Positions 7,572-17,332 of a stretch of DNA of 64,000 bases are shown piece by piece. The DNA is from Bacillus sp. FJAT-27264 (GTDB lineage Bacteria; Bacillota; Bacilli; Paenibacillales; Paenibacillaceae): positions 1,067,858 through 1,131,857 of the forward strand of contig NZ_MAQW01000012.1 of assembly GCF_001682855.1 (NCBI RefSeq). Reading direction: 5' to 3'. Within the stretch, counting starts at the first letter, position 1. The number at the start of each line of letters is the position of its first letter. The translations under genes were made by a program, and so were the position numbers. The notes beneath the pieces were generated by a model that did no database searches, was not told the DNA's origin, and saw nothing but the letters and a program-made list of their open reading frames with translations.

Positions 7572-8960
7572 TTATACTGGAAGTTCTATTTGAACCCGGC
7601 TTCCCTCTCCTGCCACACTGTCTATTCTCAATACTCCATGATGCAGTTTAACGATCTGATCCGATATGGACAGACCGAGCCCGCTGCCTGAAGCATTTGG
7701 ATCGCCTTTATAGAATTTGTGCAGAACATTCTCTAAATCGGCCTCTGCGATTCCTGAACCATTATCTTCTACCGTAATCACTACTTTTCCCTGAATGGTG
7801 TGGGCTTCAATCAGAATATGGCCTGAAGGTGGAGTGAATTTGAGTGAATTATCAATAAGATTAATCATGATTTGCTTGAGACGATTCTCATCTGCTTGAA
7901 TGACAGGCAGGGGTTCCTTGACACTTACTTCAAGTGAGATACCTTGCCGGGCCGCTCTCGGGGCCAGTTGCCTCCCGATATGCTGCAGCAATTCCTTCAG
8001 ATCCACTGGAGCGGGGTGTATCGTTATTCTACCGTTATCCAGCTTGGAAAAATCGAGCAGCTCGTCCACCATATGAGTTAATCTGTCACTTTCGGATTCA
8101 ATAATTTCAAGTCCATCTTGAAGCAGAGGCCGGTTCTCGCCCCCATTGGCCTTCAATGTGATGGCCCAGCCTTTTATGGAGGTTAGCGGGGTGCGCAATT
8201 CATGGGATACGGATGAGATAAAATCATTCTTAAGCTGTTCACTCTTGGAAATTCGACTCGCCATCATATTCAAAGTATCCGCCAAGGAACCCAGCTCATC
8301 CTGGTAGCGCTTATGGACTCTTATACTGAAATCCCCTTCAGTCATTTTATCTGCGGCTTGTTTAAGGTCTTTGATGGATCTCGTAATGGTCCAAGACAGC
8401 AATAAACCAAGAATCGTCACAATCACAATCACCAGCAATCCGACACCGATCAATAAAAATGTAATTTGATTCACTGTATGTATGGTCTCCGTTAAGGACG
8501 TGATAAACCTGACTTCCCCGACGATGACTTCATTTGCTTGTAAAGGATAGGCGACTGCTAAAATGGCCTCCCCGGTCACAGGGTCCTTCCCTCTCCAGGT
8601 GCCAGGCTGACCATGAATCGCTGACTGCACATCCGCAGTCATAACCTTATCGCCTTGAAGTCCATTCGAATCCTGCAAAAGCCGACCCGATGAACTAATA
8701 ATCTGCACCTGCGCATCAGAATGGTTAGCAAATCCTTTCAACAGGCGTTCCGATTCCTTCTCCAGATCTTCTTCAGCAAAATACTGCTGAAAAAAAGAAG
8801 CGGATAGCTCCGCTTGATTCATCAGGATTCGCTCTATATTGTGAAAATAATAATATCTCACGGATACGTTAAGGAAAATCTCCAGTATGAGAACCGTCAG
8901 GCAAATGACTACCAGATAACTGCCTACTAATCTTTTCTGAATCCCCATCCCTTTAGCCAT
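7572..8960 (-). CDS. Membrane sensor histidine kinase (HAMP-HisKA-HATPase)
   Basis: The 462-residue kinase has a membrane helix at about 12-33, an extracytoplasmic region (34-165) of PAS-like size, a second helix (166-189), HAMP (190-243) and HisKA with phospho-acceptor His253 in FISSVSHELRTPLTS. The catalytic domain has N box NLIDNSLKF, G1 DNGSGI and G2 GSGLGLS. It resembles the ResE/PhoR/WalK type. Its start overlaps the response regulator gene by 8 bases, so the two are translationally coupled. The signal is unknown; the downstream envelope genes suggest cell-wall status. Confidence 0.93.
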   Translation of the reverse strand: MAKGMGIQKRLVGSYLVVICLTVLILEIFLNVSVRYYYFHNIERILMNQAELSASFFQQYFAEEDLEKESERLLKGFANHSDAQVQIISSSGRLLQDSNGLQGDKVMTADVQSAIHGQPGTWRGKDPVTGEAILAVAYPLQANEVIVGEVRFITSLTETIHTVNQITFLLIGVGLLVIVIVTILGLLLSWTITRSIKDLKQAADKMTEGDFSIRVHKRYQDELGSLADTLNMMASRISKSEQLKNDFISSVSHELRTPLTSIKGWAITLKANGGENRPLLQDGLEIIESESDRLTHMVDELLDFSKLDNGRITIHPAPVDLKELLQHIGRQLAPRAARQGISLEVSVKEPLPVIQADENRLKQIMINLIDNSLKFTPPSGHILIEAHTIQGKVVITVEDNGSGIAEADLENVLHKFYKGDPNASGSGLGLSISDQIVKLHHGVLRIDSVAGEGSRVQIELPV

Positions 8961-9657
8961 CCTTCCTAAAACGATAACCTACTCCCCATACAGTCTCGAT
9001 CCAATACGGATTAGAGTCGTCATCTTCGATCTTCTCCCGCAATTTGCGCACATGAACATCTACCGTTTTAGGATCGCCAATATAATCCTCACCCCATACG
9101 AGATTCATTAATTCATTCCTTGAGAGTGCAGTATCGGGATGTTCCAGGAACGTTCTGATCATTTGGAATTCCTTCGGCGTTAATTCAATCAAGACATCAT
9201 GCTTAAACACCTTATTGGCATTAAGGTCCATTCGAATCGGCCCGGATTGAAGAACAAACCTTTGCGGCTTTACAACCACTTCTGTACGGCGCAGAATGGC
9301 TTTGATTCGTGCTACCAGCTCTAATGGATTAAAGGGCTTGACGATATAATCATCGGCACCGATTTCAAGTCCTTTGATTTTATCCAGATCCTGTCCACGT
9401 GCGGTTAAAAAAACAATGATGACCCCAGGGTCCTGCTCTCTTAGCTTCTGGCAGATTTCAAAGCCGTTACCATCCGGCAGCATAATATCCAGAACAATAA
9501 CATCAGGATGGTCCGTAGTGAAGCTCTGTAAAGCTTCTCCTTGACCTGCTGCCTCAGTCACCACAAATCCGTTATTGATTAAATTAATCGATATAAAACG
9601 TCTAATATTATCATCATCTTCAACAATCAGTACATGATTACGAACAGCAGTATCCAC
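8953..9657 (-). CDS. OmpR-family response regulator
   Basis: The 234-residue regulator has a receiver domain with phospho-acceptor Asp57 (VIVLDIMLPDGNG), Thr (FLTARG) and Lys (VKPF). Its winged-helix output domain includes LTPKEFQMIRTFLEHPDTALSRNELMN and the YRFR end. I choose the GTG at 9657 because AGGGGTGG precedes it by 6 bases; GTG at 9666 is an alternative. It is the first gene of the cluster running through kinase, lipoprotein, ftsW-type, rodA-type and LCP genes, which makes the cluster a candidate regulon of this pair. Confidence 0.93.
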   Translation of the reverse strand: MDTAVRNHVLIVEDDDNIRRFISINLINNGFVVTEAAGQGEALQSFTTDHPDVIVLDIMLPDGNGFEICQKLREQDPGVIIVFLTARGQDLDKIKGLEIGADDYIVKPFNPLELVARIKAILRRTEVVVKPQRFVLQSGPIRMDLNANKVFKHDVLIELTPKEFQMIRTFLEHPDTALSRNELMNLVWGEDYIGDPKTVDVHVRKLREKIEDDDSNPYWIETVWGVGYRFRKDG

Positions 9658-9701
9658 GATTTCCACCCCTATTAACCGGTTTCCTAGATAAGTAAATACA
9701 A

Positions 9702-9727
9702 AAAAAGCTCTCCCTGTAAAGAGAGAG
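9702..9727 (-). terminator. Terminator after the flavin monooxygenase gene
   Basis: On the minus strand CTCTCTTT / GGGAGAG forms a short stem (with wobble pairs) followed by CTTTTTTT. It separates the monooxygenase gene from the two-component operon. Confidence 0.6.
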
Positions 9728-9855
9728 TCTTGGGTGCAGAGGCATATTAAATCACATGTGGATATTACTCTATATTGAGGGGCTTGTCAAAAATCGGTGT
9801 CTATTAATGAATTTCTTTCTCCATGTATACAATCGGAATGAATTCAGTCTTCAAT

Positions 9856-11178
9856 TCACTTTACCGTCTCCAGTGTATAGCGGTTGGCCGGAACCTTAAG
9901 TCCCAGATTGCCCCGCAACGTGTCATCCTCGTATTCTGTACGGAAAAGACCCCGCTGCTGCAGGACCGGAACGACCAGATCCACGAAATCCGCCAGCCCG
10001 CCCGGCACAACGGTACGAATATTGAAGCCATCTGCAGCCCCGCCTTCAAACCATTCCTGTATCTGATCAGCAATCTGATCCGGTGTACCGATGAACGAGG
10101 TTCTTGGCGTAGAGGCCTGTAATGCTACCTGGCGCAACGTTAGTCCTTGCTCTCTGGCCTGCTGCTTGATCTTGTCCGTTGTACTCCGGAAGCTATTGCT
10201 GCCAAGATCACCGATCTCAGGAAAGGGCTCATCCAACGGGAATTGGGAGAAGTCAAAATGTTCAAAGTAACGGCCCAAATAATTTAGTGCCTGATCGATA
10301 CTCACTAATTCAGCGATTTCCTGATATTTTTGCTCGGCCTCTTCTTCTGTTCTGCCAACGATTGGACCAATGCCCGGGAAAATCAGGATGTCCTCTGCCT
10401 TGCGTCCATACGCCGCCGCTCTCGTCTTAACGTCTTTATAAAACTCCCTTGCTTCCTCCAGTGTCTCATGCCCCGTATATACGGCATCGGCTGATCTGGC
10501 CGCCAAATCCTTGCCGGATTCGGAAGAGCCTGCCTGAAATATGACCGGATACCCCTGTTTGGAACGCGCTACATTAAGCGGCCCCTGCACAGAAAAGTGT
10601 GTTCCTTTATGATTCAGCGTGTGCAGCTTGGTGCGATCAAAGAAAACGTCATTCTCCTTATCCCCGGTAAATGCATCGTCCTCCCATGAATCCCACAAGC
10701 CTTTGACTACCTCCAAATGTTCTTCCGCTATTTCGTAGCGCAAAGCATGGTTCGGATGCTCGCCTTTACCAAAATTAAGCGCCGATCCTTCCAGTGGTGA
10801 AGTCACCACATTCCATCCGCTTCTTCCGCCGTTTATTTGGTCCAGAGAAGCGAACTGTCTTGCAACCGTGAACGGTTCACTATATGAAGTAGATAATGTG
10901 GCAACCAGTCCGATATTCGACGTTACTCCCGTCAATGCAGATAGAAGGGTCAGAGGTTCAAAGCGATTGAGAAAATGAGGATTGGACTTCTCGTTGATAA
11001 AGAGACCGTCGGCGATGAATAGCAGGTCGAACTTCCCCTCCTCTGCCTTGAGCGCCTGCTCTTTGTAGAAATCCAGACTTACGCTCGCGTTGATCGGAAT
11101 ATTAGGGTGGCGCCAAAAGGAAATACTGTTGCCCACCCCGTTCAAGTTTGCGCCTAACTTCAATTGTCTTTTCGCCAT
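9856..11178 (-). CDS. NtaA/SnaA/DszA-family FMN-dependent monooxygenase
   Basis: This 440-residue bacterial-luciferase-like protein has the long NtaA/DszA insertions. Supporting segments are [55 protein letters not shown], the [13 protein letters not shown] flavin/substrate strand and [26 protein letters not shown]. Family members oxidise xenobiotic or sulfur/nitrogen compounds with reduced FMN supplied by a separate reductase; none is adjacent. It ends 61 bases after an MFS exporter gene on the same strand, so the two may be co-transcribed. The substrate cannot be read from the sequence. Confidence 0.9.
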   Translation of the reverse strand: MAKRQLKLGANLNGVGNSISFWRHPNIPINASVSLDFYKEQALKAEEGKFDLLFIADGLFINEKSNPHFLNRFEPLTLLSALTGVTSNIGLVATLSTSYSEPFTVARQFASLDQINGGRSGWNVVTSPLEGSALNFGKGEHPNHALRYEIAEEHLEVVKGLWDSWEDDAFTGDKENDVFFDRTKLHTLNHKGTHFSVQGPLNVARSKQGYPVIFQAGSSESGKDLAARSADAVYTGHETLEEAREFYKDVKTRAAAYGRKAEDILIFPGIGPIVGRTEEEAEQKYQEIAELVSIDQALNYLGRYFEHFDFSQFPLDEPFPEIGDLGSNSFRSTTDKIKQQAREQGLTLRQVALQASTPRTSFIGTPDQIADQIQEWFEGGAADGFNIRTVVPGGLADFVDLVVPVLQQRGLFRTEYEDDTLRGNLGLKVPANRYTLETVK

Positions 11179-11239
11179 GTTTAAATCCTCCTCATATGGT
11201 GATATCTATATTGATCATTCTTGATGGCGGATAACGTTC

Positions 11240-12475
11240 TCATTTGTTCAAGCTGCTGCGAGTTGGCTCTCCCGCAATGACCAACTTTGTTCTATCCACC
11301 CGCTTAAATCCCTTCATTCTAACAACCCATGCCGCTCCCAGCAGCGTAATACCCGTAAGGAGAAATACAACAGGAATTCCAACCCAACCGCCCAGAAAAC
11401 CGCCAATTAACGGCCCAAGCACAATTCCGAATTGATTTGCGGTCTGGCTCAGACTGACCGCTCTGCCCCGAAAATCGTTGTCGGCATATTTGATAATCAA
11501 TGCATTCATAGCCGGGTACACGGCGGCGAAGAACAGCCCATAGATAAATCGCAGACTTCCAAAATAAATGAGGTTAAAGGCTGTCAGCTGCAGGAGACTG
11601 CCAATCCCGCCGCCCAGTAGACCGATAAACAATGTTTTCTCGTATCCGATCCGACCGCCAATTCTCCCCCAACGAGGTCCCATAATCACCGTAGCAACGC
11701 CGATCGCGGAGAATACGATCCCTGCACTAAGTGTGGCATTGCTGATATCTCCGCCAATCTGAACGACGTAAATCGTTAGCACAGGTTCGATAATAAGCAC
11801 AGAAGTCGAGACGAGTAGAATCAGACCATAAATCCGCATTAAACCAGGGTTGGACGCCGCTTTCTTCAAATCCCCCAGGATGCTTGATTGCACCACAGTG
11901 CGGTGCTCGCGCGATTCTTTTACCCATAGAACCATAAGAGCAGACAAAAGTGTAATCACTCCTGATGCAATGAAACAGCCCCGTAGTCCGATCCAATGGC
12001 TCAGCACACCACCTACAAGCGGCCCAAGAATCCCCCCGGCAGCGGTTGAGGTCGAGATGACACCGAGTGCATACCCCACATGTTTTTCAGGTGTATTCGT
12101 ACCAACCAATGTGATCGAAGCTGGCGTGAAGCCGGCCATGAGTCCCTGAAAAATCCGCACCGCAATAAACATATAGGGGTCATGGACAAAGTAATTTGCC
12201 ATATGGGCGATAGCCAGTCCCACGCCTGAACGAATCAGCATCGACTTGCTGCCGTATTTGTCAGCCAGCGATCCCCAAAAGGGGGCACATAATCCGCTAA
12301 TCAGAAAGCTGATGGAAATCGAAACGCCAGACCAGACCTCCAGTCCATTTTGAATGCCCAGATCTTCTTGCAGAAACAGAGGAAAAAACGGAACAGACAG
12401 GGTATAAGCCATATGATTGAAGAATAGTCCTAGCCACAAGATATACAGATTGCGCTTCCAGTGCAGCATCATCAT
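11240..12475 (-). CDS. MFS drug-exporter-type transporter (DHA1)
   Basis: The protein has about 411 residues and twelve predicted membrane helices. Motif A is GSLADKYGSKSMLIRSG after helix 2 and a motif-C-like stretch is GGILGPLVGGVLSHWIG in helix 5, which marks drug:H+ antiporters. Three consecutive ATG codons open the frame; GAGGA abuts the first, so the third (12469) has the best spacing. It lies upstream of the monooxygenase gene. Export of a xenobiotic or metallophore is plausible, but no substrate-specific feature is visible. Confidence 0.88.
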   Translation of the reverse strand: MMMLHWKRNLYILWLGLFFNHMAYTLSVPFFPLFLQEDLGIQNGLEVWSGVSISISFLISGLCAPFWGSLADKYGSKSMLIRSGVGLAIAHMANYFVHDPYMFIAVRIFQGLMAGFTPASITLVGTNTPEKHVGYALGVISTSTAAGGILGPLVGGVLSHWIGLRGCFIASGVITLLSALMVLWVKESREHRTVVQSSILGDLKKAASNPGLMRIYGLILLVSTSVLIIEPVLTIYVVQIGGDISNATLSAGIVFSAIGVATVIMGPRWGRIGGRIGYEKTLFIGLLGGGIGSLLQLTAFNLIYFGSLRFIYGLFFAAVYPAMNALIIKYADNDFRGRAVSLSQTANQFGIVLGPLIGGFLGGWVGIPVVFLLTGITLLGAAWVVRMKGFKRVDRTKLVIAGEPTRSSLNK

Positions 12476-12614
12476 TCCTCATAATATATAATTCCTATAA
12501 AATAAGTAGGTATTATCCATATTAGAATACCCCAGAGAGAATGTATAATTGAAAAGTTCAATAGTTTCATTCAAGAATTGAATCACTCCAATTCCCTGAG
12601 TTCTCCGCAAATGC

Positions 12615-12659
12615 AAAAAAGGTCCGTAAATCGCTACATGAGCAATTCACGAACCTTTA
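12615..12659 (-). terminator. Terminator of tRNA-Leu
   Basis: An 18-bp stem with a few wobble pairs (AAAGGTTCGTGAATTGCT / AGCGATTTACGGACCTTT) is followed on the minus strand by TTTTTT. It begins 15 bases after the tRNA 3' end. Confidence 0.85.
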
Positions 12660-12673
12660 TTGTTAAATCCTAA

Positions 12674-12757
12674 TGCGGTCGAGAGGACTCGAACCTCCAC
12701 AGTATTGCTACCACACGGACCTGAACCGTGCGCGTCTGCCAATTCCGCCACGACCGC
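12674..12757 (-). tRNA. tRNA-Leu (anticodon CAG)
   Basis: The minus strand folds as a class II tRNA of 84 nt. The acceptor stem is GCGGTCG / CGACCGC, the anticodon stem CACGG / CCGTG holds loop TTCAGGT (anticodon CAG), there is a long variable arm, and the T arm contains GGTTCGAGTCC. The discriminator is A and CCA is not encoded. It reads CUG leucine codons. Confidence 0.96.
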
Positions 12758-13001
12758 ATATTATGTATAGTTTGATTCATATCTGGTTTGTTTCAACCAG
12801 CGAATCAATCACCGTAATTAAGAATATACTCCTTTTCCGAATGAATTGCAAGCTTTATTTCAAAAAATCTATTCCGTCTTTTAGATTCATAGCATGAATA
12901 TAGGTAAAACCAATCACCTCTATCCATTCTATATATTTCACTTATAAGACTTCAGTGTGTTACAACATAAGAAAGACTTCACAACGAAGGGAGCTTCACT
13001 T

Positions 13002-13760
13002 ATGAATCAATTATGGCATACCGGTACCTATGATAAAGATATGGCGTTTGTCTCACAGTTTGGTGAATCACTGATCGACCTGCTTCAGCCCCGGCCGGGC
13101 GAGCAGATTATCGACTGGGGTTGCGGCACTGGTGATCTCGCGGCAACAATCGCTTCCCATGGTGCTGTCGTCACTGGCATTGATGCTTCTGCCGATATGA
13201 TCAGAACGGCGCGCAGCAAGCATCCAGAGCTGACCTTTATTGAAGCAGATGGTCAGAATTATGTGGCGGAGCCGGCGGCAGACGCCATTTTCAGCAATGC
13301 AGCCCTCCACTGGCTGCTGGATGCTGATGGTGCGGCGGCTTCCATGGCCGCCAGCCTCAGGCCGGGCGGACGTCTGGTCGCAGAATTCGGCGCGCTGGGC
13401 AATATTGCGTCCATTGTCACCGGGCTGCCCCGCGCCTTTGCCGCAATTGGCCAGAGCGATAAGCTGCGCCTGCCCTGGTATTTTCCCAGCACGGGACAGT
13501 ATGCCTCCCTGCTGGAGCGCCAAGGGTTCACCGTGGACTTCGCCCTGTGCTTCGACCGCCCGACACCGCTGGAGGGCGCGGAGCAGGGCTTTGCGACATG
13601 GCTGAATATTTTTGCCAATGGAATTCTGACGGCCCTCTCCCCTGCTGAACGTGCAGAGGTGACTTCTCGGATGGAAGAGGAGCTTAAACCGATATTGTTC
13701 CAAGAAGGGCGCTGGGTGATGGATTACCGGAGAATTCGGGTCGCGGCTTACAAACGGTAG
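13002..13760 (+). CDS. Class I SAM-dependent methyltransferase
   Basis: The 252-residue protein has motif I IIDWGCGTGDLAATIASHG, the acidic post-I strand VTGIDASADMI, motif II-like EPAADAIFSNAALHWL and a later LRPGGRLVAEFGA. This is the layout of trans-aconitate methyltransferase-like enzymes. The ATG at 13002 follows GAAGGGAG by 9 bases. The acceptor substrate is unknown. The middle of the gene (about 13060-13600) is visibly richer in G+C than its neighbours, which could reflect transfer. It is a single-gene unit transcribed toward the next MFS gene. Confidence 0.85.
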   Translation: MNQLWHTGTYDKDMAFVSQFGESLIDLLQPRPGEQIIDWGCGTGDLAATIASHGAVVTGIDASADMIRTARSKHPELTFIEADGQNYVAEPAADAIFSNAALHWLLDADGAAASMAASLRPGGRLVAEFGALGNIASIVTGLPRAFAAIGQSDKLRLPWYFPSTGQYASLLERQGFTVDFALCFDRPTPLEGAEQGFATWLNIFANGILTALSPAERAEVTSRMEEELKPILFQEGRWVMDYRRIRVAAYKR

Positions 13761-13922
13761 ACAAAACTCTTTTATACAATCATTACCTTGCTGTTGCCGA
13801 TGGTTTGCCCCACAATAGAGATTGAACGGAAACGGACCGGTCCAAGGAATGCTGCAATACTGGGATTACGATGGAGCATGCTACCTGTAATAGAGTGCTT
13901 CTGATATCACTATACGTACAGC

Positions 13923-13949
13923 AAAGCCGCCGGTAGCTCCGGCGGCTTT
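13923..13949. terminator. Bidirectional terminator between methyltransferase and cyanate-type MFS genes
   Basis: A perfect 11-bp stem AAAGCCGCCGG / CCGGCGGCTTT with a 5-nt loop lies between two convergent genes. T-runs are short (CTTT) on both sides. Confidence 0.7.
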
Positions 13950-13970
13950 ACCCTGTTTATAGATGAGGCA

Positions 13971-15221
13971 TTAGGACTGCTTGTCCACGACGCGCAGTCT
14001 CTGGTCGCCAACATATCTGTTGCTTCCCGCGCCAAGTCCCACGAGCAGCAACACTACGCTGGCGCCAAGCAGCAGGATCAGCGGCAGTGTCCAGCTGCCG
14101 GTCAGGTCATGCAATAACCCGAACAAAGCAGGTCCCGCTGCCGCCAGCATATAGCCGATGGATTGGGCCATGCCTGACAACTCGGCGGCTTGCTGTGTGC
14201 TCCGTGTCCGCAGGCTGAAGAACATCATCACCAATCCGAAGGAAGAACCACCGGCGATCCCGATAGAACAAGCCCATAGCAGCATCCATGACGTACTGCC
14301 CAGCCATACGCCTCCAATCCCTACTATATAGAGCACAACGATGCCGATAACGAAACTGCGCTGATGTTTCATTCGCCCGGCCAGAAGAGGGATAAAAAAG
14401 GTGAACGGAAGCTGTGCAAGCTGCATAATGGACAGAATCCAGCCCGCATGACTCAGAGTCATCCCCCGTTCCACCAGAATAACGGAAAACCAGGCGATCA
14501 TGACATAGTAGAGCAGCGATTGCAGGCCCATAAAAATGGTAACCTGCCACGCCAATCTGGAACGCCACAGATTCCCTCCCGTAGCGCCAGCGGCTCCCGG
14601 GGAACGCTGCTCGAGATTGCGGATTTGTGGAATCCAGAGCAGTGTGGACAGAGCAGCAATGACAAACCAGATGGCCAGCGTCCCTTTCCAGCCGAGTCCG
14701 GTCTGGGTAGCCAGAGGTACACTGATGCCTGAAGCGACAGCGGCGCACAGATTCATGGATACAGAGTAGATCCCGGTCATCAGGCCGGTATTCTGTGGAA
14801 ATTTACCTTTGATAAGCCCGGGAAGCAGCACATTACAGACCGCGATGGAAAGCCCAAGGATAGCCGTGCCAAGAAACAACATCCCCGTCCCCGCAGCGGA
14901 GCGGATCAGGATGCCTATTGAGAGCAGCAACATAGATACAACCAGTACATTAGCCAAGCCGAAACGGCGGGCCAGTTTAGGGGCAAACGGGGACAGCAGC
15001 GCGAAGGCTAACAGCGGCAGCGTAGTGATCGCCCCTGCTGCTGTATTGGATAAGCCCAGATCGTCACGGATCGTCTTGACCAGCGGTCCAACGGAAGTAA
15101 ACGGAGCCCGCAGGGCTGCCGCTACAATGATAATTCCCAGAATAAGCAGCCAATTGTCCGTTCGGGACCGGGATGTGGATTTTTTATGCCCGATAGCTTC
15201 TTGTCCTTGTCTTGTGTTCAT
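13971..15221 (-). CDS. CynX/NimT-family MFS transporter
   Basis: The protein has 416 residues and twelve predicted helices. The segment RAPFTSVGPLVKTIRDDLGLSNTAAGAITTLPLLAFALLSP is split by a loop in the manner of the cyanate/2-nitroimidazole transporter family, and the motif-A position reads PKLARRFGLANV. I start at the ATG at 15221, 10 bases after AAGGAGG, instead of the upstream GTG frame. The substrate is not visible; cyanate is only the family name, and no cyanase gene is nearby. It is divergent from the ABC half-transporter. Confidence 0.85.
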   Translation of the reverse strand: MNTRQGQEAIGHKKSTSRSRTDNWLLILGIIIVAAALRAPFTSVGPLVKTIRDDLGLSNTAAGAITTLPLLAFALLSPFAPKLARRFGLANVLVVSMLLLSIGILIRSAAGTGMLFLGTAILGLSIAVCNVLLPGLIKGKFPQNTGLMTGIYSVSMNLCAAVASGISVPLATQTGLGWKGTLAIWFVIAALSTLLWIPQIRNLEQRSPGAAGATGGNLWRSRLAWQVTIFMGLQSLLYYVMIAWFSVILVERGMTLSHAGWILSIMQLAQLPFTFFIPLLAGRMKHQRSFVIGIVVLYIVGIGGVWLGSTSWMLLWACSIGIAGGSSFGLVMMFFSLRTRSTQQAAELSGMAQSIGYMLAAAGPALFGLLHDLTGSWTLPLILLLGASVVLLLVGLGAGSNRYVGDQRLRVVDKQS

Positions 15222-15332
15222 GATGTTATTTCCTCCTTGGGACAAAAAAATAACCGCAGGCCAAAAGCCTGACAGGAATGGATCATGCTATAACCCAACC
15301 TATTATACGCTTTGTGCACGGCAAACACAGCA

Positions 15333-15361
15333 TTGACAAATCAAAGATGCCTCTTTAGTAT
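15333..15361 (+). promoter_or_regulatory. Sigma-A promoter of the ABC half-transporter
   Basis: A perfect -35 TTGACA (15333-15338) is separated by 17 bp from TAGTAT (15356-15361), about 77 bases before the ATG. A minus-strand TATAAT lies at 15302-15307 for the divergent MFS gene, so the two promoters nearly overlap. Confidence 0.65.
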
Positions 15362-15437
15362 CCTAATAATGGAGATTATACCTGCTTGTCCAGTTATAAG
15401 CCCACCTATATTAAATAAAAGAAATGAGTGAAGGTAG

Positions 15438-17153
15438 ATGATTCGTCGGTTTGCATCCTATTATCGGCCCTACAGAAAGCTGTTTATCATCGACTTCTCC
15501 TGCGCAGTTGGCGCGGGGCTGCTCGAGCTTGCGTTTCCAGTGGCCGTTAACAAATTTATAGACGACCTGCTCCCAGGCCAGGATTGGCCGCTCATCCTCA
15601 TTGCCTGTGTTGCGCTGCTGGCGATCTACGCCCTTAATACGGTGATGCAGTATATCGTGACCTATTGGGGCCACATGCTGGGGATTAACATTGAGACCGA
15701 TATGCGCAAAAAAATGTTCGACCACATTCAGAAATTATCTTTCCGTTTTTTCGATAATAACAAAACCGGCCATCTGATCGGCCGGATTACCAACGACCTG
15801 AATGATATCGGCGAGATGGCGCACCATGGACCGGAAGATGTTTTCATTGCGGTCATGACCTTGGTCGGTGCCTTTATCCTGATGGCAGACATCAATCTCA
15901 AGCTCGCCATCATTACCTTCGTCATCGTCCCTATCATGGCTTGGGTTATTATTTACTTCGGACGCAATATGACCACAACCTATCGCCAGCTCTTCGGCAA
16001 CGTCGGCAACTTCAATGCCCGTATTGAGGACAATGTGGGCGGTATCCGCGTGGTACAATCCTTTGCCAATGAAGATCATGAAAAAGAGCTGTTCGCAGTA
16101 GATAACCAAATGTTCCGGCGCACGAAGCTGCTGGCCTATAAAATCATGGCAAAAAGCTTGTCCGTTACCTATATGATGACCCGCCTTATTACTGTCCTTG
16201 TGATGATCAGCGGCGCATGGTTCTTTATCCAGGGCGAGCTCGCCATCGGTGAGTTTGTTGCCTTCATCCTGCTATCCAATGTCTTCTTCCGCCCAATTGA
16301 GAAGATCAACGCCGTAATCGAGAGTTATCCTAAAGGCATCGCCGGTTTCAGACGGTACCTGGAGATCATAGACACCGAACCAGAGATTAGCGATAAGCCA
16401 GACGCCGTAGACGTCAATGCATTGCGCGGCGACATCGCCTTCCAGAACGTCACCTTCGGTTATGATGAGCAGCGGCCGGTGCTGAAGGGCATCAGCCTGA
16501 ACGTCAAAGCCGGTGAGACTGTTGCCTTCGTCGGTCCTTCCGGTGCAGGGAAGACGACCATCTGCAGCCTGTTGCCCCGCTTCTATGATGTCACTGGAGG
16601 AGCGATTACTGTCGACGGTATCGATATCCGTGACTTGAAGCTGACTTCGCTGCGCAAGCAGATCGGTATTGTACAGCAGGATGTGTTCCTGTTCTCCGGC
16701 ACGATCCGTGAGAACATTGCATACGGCAAACTGGATGCCCAGCTGCCCGAGATCTGGGAAGCAGCCCGGCGGGCCCATCTGGAAGAACTGATCCAGAATC
16801 TGCCCGAGGGGATGGAGACTGTGATCGGTGAGCGTGGCGTGAAGCTGTCCGGCGGTCAGAAGCAACGGCTGGCTATCGCGAGAATGTTCTTGAAGAATCC
16901 ACCGATTCTGATTCTCGACGAAGCGACCTCGGCGCTTGATACGGAGACAGAAGCTGCAATCCAGCAGTCGCTGAGCGAGTTGTCCGTGGGTCGGACCACA
17001 CTGGTTATCGCCCACCGCCTGACGACTATCAAGAATGCCGACCGAATTATTGTTGTTAACGAAGATGGTATTGCTGAGCAAGGACGCCATGATGAGCTGG
17101 TTCATGCCGGTGGAATTTACAGCCGCTTGCATCAGGTGCAGTTTAACGCTTAG
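15438..17153 (+). CDS. ABC exporter half-transporter (membrane-ATPase fusion)
   Basis: The protein has 571 residues: an N-terminal six-helix exporter domain (about 15-300) and a C-terminal nucleotide-binding domain. The ATPase has Walker A GPSGAGKTT, Q loop IVQQDVFLFSGTIRENIAYG, signature LSGGQKQRLAIAR, Walker B ILILDEATSALD and the H loop VIAHRLTT, so all catalytic elements are intact. It should work as a homodimer or with an unlinked partner. The family includes lipid and drug exporters such as YgaD/BmrA; the substrate is unknown. Confidence 0.93.
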   Translation: MIRRFASYYRPYRKLFIIDFSCAVGAGLLELAFPVAVNKFIDDLLPGQDWPLILIACVALLAIYALNTVMQYIVTYWGHMLGINIETDMRKKMFDHIQKLSFRFFDNNKTGHLIGRITNDLNDIGEMAHHGPEDVFIAVMTLVGAFILMADINLKLAIITFVIVPIMAWVIIYFGRNMTTTYRQLFGNVGNFNARIEDNVGGIRVVQSFANEDHEKELFAVDNQMFRRTKLLAYKIMAKSLSVTYMMTRLITVLVMISGAWFFIQGELAIGEFVAFILLSNVFFRPIEKINAVIESYPKGIAGFRRYLEIIDTEPEISDKPDAVDVNALRGDIAFQNVTFGYDEQRPVLKGISLNVKAGETVAFVGPSGAGKTTICSLLPRFYDVTGGAITVDGIDIRDLKLTSLRKQIGIVQQDVFLFSGTIRENIAYGKLDAQLPEIWEAARRAHLEELIQNLPEGMETVIGERGVKLSGGQKQRLAIARMFLKNPPILILDEATSALDTETEAAIQQSLSELSVGRTTLVIAHRLTTIKNADRIIVVNEDGIAEQGRHDELVHAGGIYSRLHQVQFNA

Positions 17154-17203
17154 CATTCAATAGCTCAGAGATGTACCAGAGAATCGGCTTTTGCCCAAAA
17201 GAA

Positions 17204-17243
17204 AAGCTATCCCAGCGTTCGCTTTATGAACGCGGGACAGCTT
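17204..17243 (-). terminator. Terminator of dbpA
   Basis: The hairpin AAGCTGTCCCGCGTTC / GAACGCTGGGATAGCTT is followed on the minus strand by TTCTTTTG. It lies 90 bases after the dbpA stop. Confidence 0.65.
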
Positions 17244-17250
17244 CGGAAGA

Positions 17251-17288
17251 ACAGGTTAACCAGAGCGTTCTGGTTGACCTGTTTTTTT
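17251..17288 (+). terminator. Terminator of the ABC transporter gene
   Basis: The stem ACAGGTTAACCAGA / TCTGGTTGACCTGT is followed by TTTTTTT on the plus strand. It lies 98 bases after the ABC gene stop. Together with 17204-17243 it separates two convergent genes. Confidence 0.9.
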
Positions 17289-17332
17289 GCGTACAATCAC
17301 CAGAGAACAAAAGCCTTCCTCAGCAATGTATC

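Noticed and set aside
16272..17156. Minus-strand ORF of 294 codons over the ABC transporter gene
   Set aside because: Shadow frame of the ATPase domain; no ribosome site or family signature.
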